In this document: positions 19,420 through 27,371 of the stretch, one piece after another
Numbering within the stretch: position 1 is the first letter of the stretch
How the letters are laid out: every line of letters begins with the position of its first letter
Source of the DNA: Azospirillum tabaci
Lineage (GTDB): Bacteria; Pseudomonadota; Alphaproteobacteria; Azospirillales; Azospirillaceae
Length of the DNA: 64,000 nt
Reading direction: 5' to 3'
Assembly (NCBI RefSeq): GCF_014596085.1
Contig: NZ_JACCJY010000028.1
Location: 1 to 64,000, forward strand
Made by a program: the position numbers and the translations under genes
The notes under the pieces: model-generated
Database searches by the model: none
What the model was told of the DNA's origin: nothing
The model's input: the letters and a program-made list of their open reading frames with translations, nothing else

Positions 19420-20961
19420 TCACGTCCCGTCCGGTATCCCGTACTTGCGCAGCTTGTTCGCGATCATCGTGTGCGAGGTGTGGAGCCGGGCGGCGAGCTT
19501 GCGGCTGGACGGGTAGCGCGGGTAAAGGCGGCGGAGCAGGCCGCGCTCGAACGCCGCCGCCGCCTCGTCCCAGCTGGACGGCTCGGCGGGCTCGCCGCCG
19601 GTTTCGGCCTCCATGCGCGCCCCGGCCAGTTCCAGGTCGGCGGCGTCGAGATAGGCGCCGTCGCTCATCGTCACGGCGCGGAAGATGACGTTCTCCAACT
19701 GGCGGACGTTGCCCGGCCAGGGATTGGCGAGCAGGGCGGCGCTCGCCGCGACGGTCAGCCGGCAGGGTGGGCGGCGGGCCTGGGCGCAGGCGCGGGCGAT
19801 GAAGTGCCGGGCGAGCAGAAGGATGTCGTCGCCGCGCTCGCGCAGCGCCGGGACTTGGAGCGACAGCACGTTCAGCCGGTAGAACAGGTCCTCGCGGAAG
19901 CTGTGCTCGGCGACCATGGCGTCGAGGTCGCGGTGGGTGGCGCTGACCACGCGCACATCCACCGTCTGCTCCCGGTCTCCGCCGACCCGGCGGAACCGCC
20001 CATCGTTGAGGAAGCGCAGCAGCTTGGCCTGGAGGTAGGGCGACATCTCCCCGATCTCGTCGAGGAAGACGGTGCCGCCCTGGGCAAGTTCCAGGAGGCC
20101 GGGTTTGCCGCCGCGCTGCGCCCCGGTGAAGGAGCCGGGGGCGTAGCCGAACAGCTCGCTCTCCGCCAGACTCTCCGGCACGGCGGCGCAGTTCAGCGCC
20201 AGGAAGGGCTTGTCGCGGCGCGGGCTGGCGCGGTGGCAGGCGTGGGCGATCAGCTCCTTGCCGGTGCCCGTCTCCCCCAGGATCAGCAGCGGGGCGTCCA
20301 CCGCCGCGACCCGCGCCGCCCGTGCCTTCAGCGAGCGGATCGGGGCGGACTCGCCGAGGATGCGGTCGAAGCCGCCCTCGTCAAAATTTTGCAGCGCGTT
20401 CAGCCGCTCGCCCAGCCGGCTCGGCGCGAAGAGGGTGACCACCCCGCCGGCGGGCCGCCCGTCCTCCACAATGGGGGTGGCGTCCAGCAGGAAGGGCTGT
20501 CCGTTCAACGTGACCTCCTGTCCGGCGCTGAGGCGGAAGCCGCTGTCCACCAGCAGGTCGGACAACTCCGCATCGCCGAACAGCCGCCCGAAATCGGCGC
20601 CGGTCAGGGCGGCCTCGCTGCGCCCGGCGACCGTCGCGGCGGCGGCGTTCGCCACCACGATGCGGCCCGCGCGGTCCACCGCAAGCACCGGGTCGGGCAG
20701 GGCGGCCAGCAGGGCGTCCAGGTGCAGTCGCCGCCGTGTGCCGGGCAGGATGTCGATGGGGGTGACGGACTCCACGCCCGGCACGGCGCGCAGGGCGGCG
20801 TCGAGCGCACCGAAGCCCGGCACGTCCAGTTCCGGCGCGTCGATGTGGATGTGCGGCGGGTCCACCTCCACCGCCACGACGTTCAGGCGCCGCTTGGCGA
20901 GCACGGCCAGGATCTCGTGGGCGATGCCGACCCGGTCGGCGAACAGGACGTCGATGCGCAT
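19420..20961 (-). CDS. tyrR: TyrR-type transcriptional regulator
   Basis: The 513 residues have the length and domain order of TyrR/PhhR. First an N-terminal ACT domain (MRIDVLFADRVGIAHEIL), then a PAS domain (DPVLAVDRAGRIVVANAAA), an AAA+ domain with Walker A GETGTGKE and Walker B GGTVFLDEIGEM, and a C-terminal helix-turn-helix (SSRKLAARLHTSHTMIANKL). The sigma-54 contact loop reads GSFTGA rather than GAFTGA, so activation of sigma-54 promoters is possible but not certain. The start has GGAAGAG upstream. It diverges from dadA, with two TyrR-box-like sites between, so aromatic or D-amino acid catabolism is the likely target. Confidence 0.92.
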   Translation of the reverse strand: MRIDVLFADRVGIAHEILAVLAKRRLNVVAVEVDPPHIHIDAPELDVPGFGALDAALRAVPGVESVTPIDILPGTRRRLHLDALLAALPDPVLAVDRAGRIVVANAAAATVAGRSEAALTGADFGRLFGDAELSDLLVDSGFRLSAGQEVTLNGQPFLLDATPIVEDGRPAGGVVTLFAPSRLGERLNALQNFDEGGFDRILGESAPIRSLKARAARVAAVDAPLLILGETGTGKELIAHACHRASPRRDKPFLALNCAAVPESLAESELFGYAPGSFTGAQRGGKPGLLELAQGGTVFLDEIGEMSPYLQAKLLRFLNDGRFRRVGGDREQTVDVRVVSATHRDLDAMVAEHSFREDLFYRLNVLSLQVPALRERGDDILLLARHFIARACAQARRPPCRLTVAASAALLANPWPGNVRQLENVIFRAVTMSDGAYLDAADLELAGARMEAETGGEPAEPSSWDEAAAAFERGLLRRLYPRYPSSRKLAARLHTSHTMIANKLRKYGIPDGT

Positions 20962-21025
20962 GGCTCTTCCCGATGGAGGGGGTGAGTGTACCACGACGGG
21001 CGCATCCGTAAACATCCATGTACGC

Positions 21026-21126
21026 CGTAACGATTTCTATACGGATAAAGCAACTCGTTGCTTTAACTGTGTATATCTGGGGGGCAGAGAGCGCATTTCG
21101 AGCGCCGTGTAACGATTCGTATACGG
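21026..21126. promoter_or_regulatory. Two TyrR-box-like operators in the tyrR-dadA gap
   Basis: CGTAACGATTTCTATACGG (21026-21044) and TGTAACGATTCGTATACGG (21108-21126) match at 16 of 19 positions and are spaced by 82 bp. Each has the layout TGTAA(C)-N6-T(A)TAC(G), close to the enterobacterial TyrR box TGTAAA-N6-TTTACA. Binding by the adjacent regulator is inferred. Confidence 0.55.
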
Positions 21127-21234
21127 CTTGGTCCGGCGCGGAACCGTCCGCCCCAGCATTTCCGCGGCATCCGGCACTTGGCATCGCGCTTGCGAATGAG
21201 ATGCGAACAATTCCGTGATCTCGGGAGCCTTCAC

Positions 21235-22545
21235 ATGCGCGTCATCGTCCTCGGCAGCGGCGTCATCGGCGTTTCCACCGCCTATTTCCTGGCGAAGGCC
21301 GGGCACGAGGTCACGGTGGTGGACCGGCAGCCCGGCCCGGCGCTGGAGACCAGCTACGCCAACGCGGGCGAGGTGTCGCCGGGCTACTCCGCCCCCTGGG
21401 CTGCGCCGGGCCTGATGGCGAAGGCGGTGAAGTGGATGCTGATGAAGCACTCCCCGCTGGTGATCCGGCCCAAGCTGGACCCGGCCATGTGGTCCTGGTG
21501 CCTGAAGCTGCTGGCCAACGCAAACGAGCGTTCCTATGAGATCAACAAGGGCCGCATGGTCCGGCTGGCCGAATACAGCCGCGACTGTCTGCGCGCTCTG
21601 CGCGACGAGACCGGCATCCGCTACGACGAGCGCGCCAAGGGCACGCTCCAGCTCTTCCGCACCCAGAAGCAGGTGGACGCCGCCGCCACCGACATGGCCG
21701 TGCTGGACCGCTTCAAGGTGCCCTACAGCCTGCTGGACGTGGAAGGCTGCGCGGCGGTCGAGCCGGCGCTGCGGCTGGTCAAGGAGAAGATCGTCGGCGG
21801 CCTGCTGCTGCCGGGCGACGAGACGGGCGACTGCTTCCGCTTCACCAACGCGCTGGCCGCGCTGGCGACGGAGCTGGGGGTGGAGTTCCGCTACAACACC
21901 GGCATCCGCAAGCTGGAAAGCGACGGGCGCCGCGTCACCGGCGTGGTCACCGACGCCGGCACGCTGACCGCCGACGCCTACATCGTCGCCATGGGCAGCT
22001 ACTCCCCGACGCTGGTGAAACCGTTCGGGCTGGATCTGCCCGTCTATCCGGTGAAGGGCTATTCGCTGACCCTGCCCGTCGTCGATCCGGCGGGCGCCCC
22101 GGAATCCACGGTGATGGACGAGACGCACAAGATCGCGGTGACCCGCCTCGGCGACCGCATCCGCGTCGGCGGTACGGCGGAACTGACCGGCTTCGACCTG
22201 TCCCTGCGTCCGGGCCGCCGCGGTCCGCTCGACCATGTGGTCGGCGATCTGTTCCCGACGGGTGGCGATCTTTCAAAGGCGGAGTTCTGGACCGGTCTGC
22301 GGCCCAACACGCCGGACGGCACCCCCATCGTCGGTCCGACCCCGGTGCGCAACCTGTTCCTCAACACCGGCCACGGCACGCTGGGCTGGACGATGGCCGC
22401 CGGTTCGGGCCGGGTGGTCGCCGACGTGGTCGGCGGGCGCCAGACGGAGATCGATATGGACGGGCTGACGGTCGCCCGCTACGGCCGCTCCGCCGCGACG
22501 GTCGGCCGCCCGACGGTCGGCGGCGTGGCCCGCCCGGCGGCCTGA
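21235..22545 (+). CDS. dadA: D-amino acid dehydrogenase, small subunit type
   Basis: A 436-residue FAD enzyme that oxidises D-amino acids to keto acids and ammonia, passing electrons to the respiratory chain at the inner membrane. The FAD-binding motif [21 protein letters not shown] starts at residue 3; [22 protein letters not shown] and the C-terminal [14 protein letters not shown] and [11 protein letters not shown] blocks are typical of DadA. GGGAG lies 8 bases before the ATG; an in-frame start at 21178 lacks support. It is divergent from the TyrR-type gene. No alanine racemase dadX is next to it. Confidence 0.93.
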   Translation: MRVIVLGSGVIGVSTAYFLAKAGHEVTVVDRQPGPALETSYANAGEVSPGYSAPWAAPGLMAKAVKWMLMKHSPLVIRPKLDPAMWSWCLKLLANANERSYEINKGRMVRLAEYSRDCLRALRDETGIRYDERAKGTLQLFRTQKQVDAAATDMAVLDRFKVPYSLLDVEGCAAVEPALRLVKEKIVGGLLLPGDETGDCFRFTNALAALATELGVEFRYNTGIRKLESDGRRVTGVVTDAGTLTADAYIVAMGSYSPTLVKPFGLDLPVYPVKGYSLTLPVVDPAGAPESTVMDETHKIAVTRLGDRIRVGGTAELTGFDLSLRPGRRGPLDHVVGDLFPTGGDLSKAEFWTGLRPNTPDGTPIVGPTPVRNLFLNTGHGTLGWTMAAGSGRVVADVVGGRQTEIDMDGLTVARYGRSAATVGRPTVGGVARPAA

Positions 22546-22569
22546 CGGGGCTTTTGCTCCCGGCGCGCC

Positions 22570-23319
22570 TTAATCCTGACGGGCTTGGGCGCCCTGATTC
22601 AGACGCGCGGTGTTGAACTCCTTCATGCGCGCCGCGTCGAAGGAGCCGAGCGCCTTGACCTGATCCGGCGTCGCCTGCAACGTGACGGAGGTCAGGCCCG
22701 GCTCCAGCGCCGCCGCTTTCCAGGCGACGGCGTAGGGGCCTTCGCCCTCCGGTTCCGGCGTCACCACGACGGCCCTGAGCGCGCCGTTGCGGTCGAACAC
22801 CAGATCCTCCACCGTGCCGAAGAAGCCGGCCTCCGTTGCGCCGCCCGCCGTGTTGGCCGGCTGGCCGATCAGGGCGGAGACTCGCCAGTCGCCGGGCCGG
22901 CTCGCCGCCTGCTGCTGGCGCCGGATCAGGTCCAGCGTGTCGGGGCCGGTGACCGGATAGGCCAGGATGCCGTCCACCGATCCGGGCATGAGCTGGTGCC
23001 AGGGCACGGTGAAGCGCGCCTCGCCGACGTCGAGCATGCCGCTGGCCTCGATCACCGCGCTTTCCAGCCGTCCGTCCGGGCCGACGACGAGATCCACCAC
23101 CTGACCAAGCTCTTCGCCGAGCAGCCCCTCGACCTCCGTCCCGACGATCACCCCGGCCCGCCAGCCTTGGTAGAGCCGTGGGTAGGACGCCTCCGTGGTT
23201 CGCACCGTTTGGGCGGACTGGGAAGGTTGAGCCTGGGCAGGTTGAGGAACGCCCAGGGTCAGGGACGTGGCGATGGCGAATGCGGCGAGGATGCCCGCCG
23301 AAGTGCCGCTGTAACGCAT
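22570..23319 (-). CDS. Exported protein with two PRC-barrel-like domains
   Basis: A 249-residue protein with a signal peptide (hydrophobic about 5-25, cleavage likely after QPAQAQ). Two PRC-barrel-like repeats follow: GQVVDLVVGPDGRLESAVIE...FTVPWHQL around residues 70-110 and FFGTVEDLVFDRNGALRAVVV around 170-190. The second resembles the first and also the exported protein at 37430. Such barrels are protein-protein or cofactor-associated modules; periplasmic role unknown. It converges with dadA and has its own upstream region. Confidence 0.8.
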   Translation of the reverse strand: MRYSGTSAGILAAFAIATSLTLGVPQPAQAQPSQSAQTVRTTEASYPRLYQGWRAGVIVGTEVEGLLGEELGQVVDLVVGPDGRLESAVIEASGMLDVGEARFTVPWHQLMPGSVDGILAYPVTGPDTLDLIRRQQQAASRPGDWRVSALIGQPANTAGGATEAGFFGTVEDLVFDRNGALRAVVVTPEPEGEGPYAVAWKAAALEPGLTSVTLQATPDQVKALGSFDAARMKEFNTARLNQGAQARQD

Positions 23320-23448
23320 GGGTCTTTGCTCCCGATTGTGACGCGCGGTCCGTCAAAGGGAACATGGGGGGTGCGTGGCGGTTCCAGAGGGAACTCCCCA
23401 GAGGTACGCCGGTTGCTGACCGGACAGGCCAACCGAGGAGGTGATCCC

Positions 23449-24021
23449 ATGGCAGGAAAGCTGGAGAAGAAGACCGTCGCGGTTCTGGCGACCGACGGCT
23501 TCGAACAGGTCGAACTGACCGAGCCGGTGAAGGCGCTGCGCAACGAAGGCGCCGACGTGCGGATCGTGGCGCCCCAGGGCGGACAGATCCAGGGCTGGAA
23601 CCACCACGACAAGGCCGACCGGGTGGACGTGGACGTCACGCTCGATCAGGCGGATCCCGGCACCTTCGACGCGCTGGTGCTGCCGGGCGGCGTCATCAAC
23701 CCCGACGCGCTGCGGCTGGAGCCCAAGGCCATCGATTTCGTGCGCAGCTTCGTCCAGTCGGGCAAGCCCATCGCCGCGATTTGTCACGGCCCCTGGACGC
23801 TGATCGACGCGGGCGGCGCCAAGGGCAAGCGCATGACCTCCTGGCCGTCGCTGAAGGCCGATCTCGGAAACGCCGGGGCGAATTGGGAGGACAGCGAAGT
23901 CGTCACCGACCGGGGGCTGGTGACGTCGCGCAAGCCGGATGATCTGCCGGCCTTCTGCCGCAAGATGGTCGAGGAGTTCGCCGAAGGCCGCCACAGCGGC
24001 AACCGCCACGCGGCGGAGTGA
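23449..24021 (+). CDS. DJ-1/PfpI family protein (YhbO-like)
   Basis: A 190-residue class I glutamine-amidotransferase-like protein. The nucleophile elbow AAICHGPW places the Cys near residue 110, and ATDGFEQVEL supplies the conserved Glu near residue 20. Members act as deglycases, glyoxalase III-type enzymes or chaperones in carbonyl stress; which applies is not visible. The start has GAGGAGG about 8 bases upstream. It is convergent with the LuxR-type gene through a perfect hairpin at 24029-24058. Confidence 0.9.
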   Translation: MAGKLEKKTVAVLATDGFEQVELTEPVKALRNEGADVRIVAPQGGQIQGWNHHDKADRVDVDVTLDQADPGTFDALVLPGGVINPDALRLEPKAIDFVRSFVQSGKPIAAICHGPWTLIDAGGAKGKRMTSWPSLKADLGNAGANWEDSEVVTDRGLVTSRKPDDLPAFCRKMVEEFAEGRHSGNRHAAE

Positions 24022-24028
24022 GGTGCAC

Positions 24029-24058
24029 GTCCCCTCTCCCCGCGCTGGGAGAGGGGAC
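24029..24058. terminator. Perfect hairpin between convergent genes
   Basis: GTCCCCTCTCCC and GGGAGAGGGGAC form a perfect 12-bp stem around CGCGCT. It separates the PfpI gene from the LuxR-type gene and shares the CCCTCTCCC core of the larger palindromic repeats, so it may be a fragment of that family serving as a bidirectional terminator. Confidence 0.7.
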
Positions 24059-24065
24059 AGACTCT

Positions 24066-24728
24066 CTAAACGGACACCAGCGGCGACAGGCCGTTCTGGA
24101 TCGCCCAGACCGCAGCCTGGGTGCGGTTCTGGGCGTTGATCTTCCGCATCACGTTCTTGAAATGCATCTTCACGGTCGATTCCGTGATGTGCAGGTTGCG
24201 CGCGATCGCCTTGTTCGATTGCCCGGCGAGCAGACAGCGCAGGATCTGGATCTCGCGCTTCGACAGCTCGTTGCTGGCGGGCTGGGCGCGCTCCGGCTGC
24301 GGGCGCTCGCTGTTGGCGTTGGCGATCAGCAGGCTGGCGACGTGGGTCGGATAGACCACCTCGCCCAGCATGACCAGTTGCAGGGCGCGCAGCAGGGACT
24401 CGCTCGACATCGACTTGTTCAGGTAGGCGTCGGCACCAGCCTTCAACGACAGCGATAGCGTGCGGTCGGCGATGGCGTCGGCCAGCACGGCGATGCGGGC
24501 GCTGGTGGCGGTACGCAACCGTTTCACCCCGCCGGCCTCGTCGTTCGTCGCCTCACCCAGGGCCACCACGATCAAGTCGGGCTGCACGCCCTGCGCGATG
24601 GCCGCCTCGGCATCCTCCACCGTCGCGGCATGGTGGCAGACGCGGAAAGGGCCGCCGCCGATGAGCGTTCCCAGCGCCGCCGAAAACAGCCGATCATGGT
24701 CCACGAGCATGACGTTCCAGGTTCTCAT
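24066..24728 (-). CDS. LuxR-type response regulator with degenerate receiver
   Basis: A 220-residue protein with a receiver-like domain (1-120) and a C-terminal LuxR helix-turn-helix (about 155-215: LSKREIQILRCLLAGQSNKAIARNL, then TVKMHFKNVMRKI). The first acidic pair is present (VDHD) and the Lys is present (YLNKS), but the segment that should carry the phosphoacceptor Asp reads LIVVALGEA. The Ser/Thr position at strand 4 is Ala (VLADA). Phosphorylation is therefore unlikely and control by ligand, partner or level is inferred. Start has GGAGGAG upstream. It diverges from a normal LuxR-type regulator at 25081. Confidence 0.9.
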   Translation of the reverse strand: MRTWNVMLVDHDRLFSAALGTLIGGGPFRVCHHAATVEDAEAAIAQGVQPDLIVVALGEATNDEAGGVKRLRTATSARIAVLADAIADRTLSLSLKAGADAYLNKSMSSESLLRALQLVMLGEVVYPTHVASLLIANANSERPQPERAQPASNELSKREIQILRCLLAGQSNKAIARNLHITESTVKMHFKNVMRKINAQNRTQAAVWAIQNGLSPLVSV

Positions 24729-25080
24729 CGAAACTCCTCCGCGACGCCACCCGTGACGAGCAGCGCACAACGCCAATCGTTGTCCGTTTCGCCTGGGAAA
24801 AGGGAAAAAAGCCGCCTTTATTGTATCGAAAAAGCGTGCTTTACGCTGGTTGTCCCGATGATTTATACGGATGGTCAGGGAGCGGCGCAAGATGCTTGGA
24901 AGAAGCTCGATACGAATGAATCATAAATGGCTTCGAAACGATAGAAATTCGCATGGCGCTGCTTCTGCAAAGTCCAAAAGAGGTATCTTTATACTTTTCC
25001 GCTGGACAGAAAGCTGGGCTGGTTTGGGGCTCTTTTGTTTTCCAGATCGGCTTTCGGCGGCTTGATGGGGTAGCAAAGCA
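24729..25080. other. Divergent intergenic region between two LuxR-type genes
   Basis: 352 bases, clearly more AT-rich than the surroundings. No convincing gene is seen: the short open frames have no coding bias or ribosome sites. It must hold promoters for both regulators. A GGTATC-TTT-ATAC stretch (about 24982-24994) only weakly resembles the GntR sites. Confidence 0.6.
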
Positions 25081-25782
25081 ATGGAAGTTCAGCTGCAGAC
25101 GCGCGGCAAGGAGCGGTCGGTGGCCGGTAGGGCGCAGACGTTTTTGGTGGTGGACGACCATCCCTTGGTCCGGCACGGCTTCGCCCTCTCGGTGGGGGAG
25201 ATCCACCCGGACGCGCAGGTGCTGGAGGCTGGCTCGCTGGACGAGGCGATGGCCATCGCCGACCGCACGCCGGATCTGACGCTGGTCCTGTTCGACCTCA
25301 ATCTGGGAGACCGCAGCGGGCGCGACGGGGTGCGCCGCATGGTCGAGGTGCTGGGAAACCGGCCGCTGCTGGTCATCTCCGGGTCGGACGAGGTGGCGGA
25401 CATCGTGGACAGCGTGCGGCTGGGGGCCAGGGGCTATATCCTGAAGACCAGTTCCACCGCGGTCCTGGAGCACGCGATTTCCCTGGCGCTGACCGGGGAG
25501 ACCTTCCTGCCGCTGCCGCGCGCCGTTCTGTCCGGCAACGTCGCGGCGGAGGTCGCGCGCCCCTCGGGGCAGATCCTCGACCGGCTGACCGACCGGCAGC
25601 GCGACGTGTTCCAGCTTCTGCTGGCCGGTCACTCGAACAAGGAGATCGCGCGGGAGTTGGGCGTGCTGGAAGGCACCGTGAAGGTCCATGTGCGGGCGAT
25701 CATGCAGAAGCTGGGCGTGCGCAACCGCACCCAGGTCGCCGTTGTGGCCGCCCGCAGCGGCTGCTTCCCAGAGGACGCCTGA
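25081..25782 (+). CDS. LuxR-family response regulator
   Basis: A 233-residue NarL/FixJ-type regulator. The receiver (about 20-140) has all key residues: VVDDHP, the phosphoacceptor in LVLFDLNLGD, Ser in LLVISGSDE and Lys in GYILKTSS. The LuxR domain follows at about 165-225 (LTDRQRDVFQLLLAGHSNKEIARELG, TVKVHVRAIMQKLG). No sensor kinase gene is adjacent. It diverges from the degenerate regulator at 24066, whose output domain is similar, suggesting a duplicated pair. The gene begins ATGGAAGTTC with a GGGGTAGC stretch upstream; the ribosome site is modest. Confidence 0.9.
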   Translation: MEVQLQTRGKERSVAGRAQTFLVVDDHPLVRHGFALSVGEIHPDAQVLEAGSLDEAMAIADRTPDLTLVLFDLNLGDRSGRDGVRRMVEVLGNRPLLVISGSDEVADIVDSVRLGARGYILKTSSTAVLEHAISLALTGETFLPLPRAVLSGNVAAEVARPSGQILDRLTDRQRDVFQLLLAGHSNKEIARELGVLEGTVKVHVRAIMQKLGVRNRTQVAVVAARSGCFPEDA

Positions 25783-25901
25783 CGCCCTTCCCGAGCCGTT
25801 TATCCATCCGAACCATGCCTTTATGGGTAGACGGCCGGGCCCCCATTGCGGCCTGCGGAGACTTTCCGGCACTATGACGGAAACGCCCGACAGGAGGGAC
25901 A

Positions 25902-27371
25902 ATGACGGGCTCTGTGCGTTTCGTGCTCGGCGGACGGGTGGTGGAGGTGCGGGACGCCGATCCCACCACCACGGTGCTGAACTGGCTGCGCGCCAACGGG
26001 CGCCCCGGTTCCAAGGAGGGCTGCGCCGAGGGGGATTGCGGCGCCTGCACGGTGGTGCTGGGCGATCTCGCCCCGGATGGGCGCCTGCTCTACCGCGCCG
26101 TCAACGCCTGCATCCTCTTCCTGCCGATGATCGACGGCAAGCTGCTGCTGACCGTCGAGGATCTGGCCGGCGAGGACGGAGACCTGCACCCCGTCCAGGC
26201 GGCGATGGTGGACAAGCATGCCTCGCAATGCGGCTTCTGCACCCCCGGTTTCGTGATGGCGCTGTTTGCGCTCCACCACCAAGGGCGCGCTACGGACGGC
26301 AGCGGTCTGACCGATGGGGCGATTCACGACGCGCTGGCCGGCAATCTGTGCCGCTGCACCGGCTACCGCCCGATCCTCGACGCCGCCCGAACCATGATGG
26401 CGGAGCGGGCCGAAGACCGATTCGACCGGGCAGAGGAGGGGATCGCCACAGTGCTGCGCTCCATCCGGCGCGACGGGCCCCTGACCATGACCCACGGCGC
26501 CGCCAGCTTCCACGCGCCGCGGAGCGTCGATGAACTGGCCACCCTGTTCGCCGCGCATCCGAACGCCACGCTGGTGGCCGGGGCGACCGACGTGGGATTG
26601 TGGGTGACCAAGCAGGGGCGCAGCCTGCCCACTCTGATCCATCTTGCCCAGGTGCGGGAGCTTCGTCGGATCGATGAAGGGGCCGATGCGCTGGAGGTCG
26701 GCGCCGCGGCGACCTACACCGATCTGCTGCCGGTTCTGGAGCGCCGTATACCCGAGCTGGCCGCTCTGGTCACCCGCATCGGAGCGGCGCAGGTGCGCAA
26801 TTCCGGGACGCTGGGTGGCAACGTCGCCAACGGCTCGCCCATCGGGGACAGCATGCCGGCCCTGCTGGCGCTGGGCGCCTCGCTGGTGCTGAACCGGAGC
26901 GGGGTGCGGCGGGAGCTGCCGCTGGATCGCTTCTACCACGGCTACCGCAAGAACGACCTGAAGCCTGGCGAGTTCGTCGAGCGCATCCGCATCCCCCTGC
27001 CGCGCGAGGGCCAGCGCTTCGCCACCTGGAAGGTGTCCAAGCGGCGGGACCAGGACATTTCCGCCGTCTGCGCCGCCTTCCTGGTGACGCTGGATGGGGA
27101 GGGGCAAGTGGCGGCGTTGCGGGCCGGCTACGGCGGCATGGCCGCGACCCCGGCCCGCGCCCCGGCGCTGGAGGCGGCGCTGGTCGGGCAGCCCTGGACG
27201 GCCGACGCCGTGGCGGCGGCCATGCCGGCGCTCGACCGCGACTTCCGGCCCATGACGGACATGCGGGCCAGCGACCGCTACCGCGCGCTGGTGGCGAAGA
27301 ACCTGCTGATGCGCTTCCTTCTTCACACGACCGGGGGCGAGTTGCCCTCCTTGGAGGCCGTGCATGGCTGA
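25902..27371 (+). CDS. xdhA: Xanthine dehydrogenase small subunit (Fe-S/FAD)
   Basis: A 489-residue subunit that passes electrons from the molybdenum site to NAD. The plant-type 2Fe-2S motif is KEGCAEGDCGACTVVLG (about residues 38-54). The second 2Fe-2S domain holds QCGFCTPGFVMAL and GNLCRCTGYRPI (about 108-155). The FAD domain has TLVAGATDVGLWV and NSGTLGGNVANGSPIGD. AGGAGG lies just before the ATG. It overlaps xdhB by 8 bases. With xdhB it oxidises hypoxanthine and xanthine to urate, whose breakdown yields urea for the urease encoded downstream. No xdhC maturation gene is visible here. Confidence 0.95.
   Translation: MTGSVRFVLGGRVVEVRDADPTTTVLNWLRANGRPGSKEGCAEGDCGACTVVLGDLAPDGRLLYRAVNACILFLPMIDGKLLLTVEDLAGEDGDLHPVQAAMVDKHASQCGFCTPGFVMALFALHHQGRATDGSGLTDGAIHDALAGNLCRCTGYRPILDAARTMMAERAEDRFDRAEEGIATVLRSIRRDGPLTMTHGAASFHAPRSVDELATLFAAHPNATLVAGATDVGLWVTKQGRSLPTLIHLAQVRELRRIDEGADALEVGAAATYTDLLPVLERRIPELAALVTRIGAAQVRNSGTLGGNVANGSPIGDSMPALLALGASLVLNRSGVRRELPLDRFYHGYRKNDLKPGEFVERIRIPLPREGQRFATWKVSKRRDQDISAVCAAFLVTLDGEGQVAALRAGYGGMAATPARAPALEAALVGQPWTADAVAAAMPALDRDFRPMTDMRASDRYRALVAKNLLMRFLLHTTGGELPSLEAVHG

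Noticed and set aside
24982-24994. GGTATC-TTT-ATAC as another GntR operator
   Set aside because: It lacks the ACCAGAT half and the GTATAC core; similarity is too weak.
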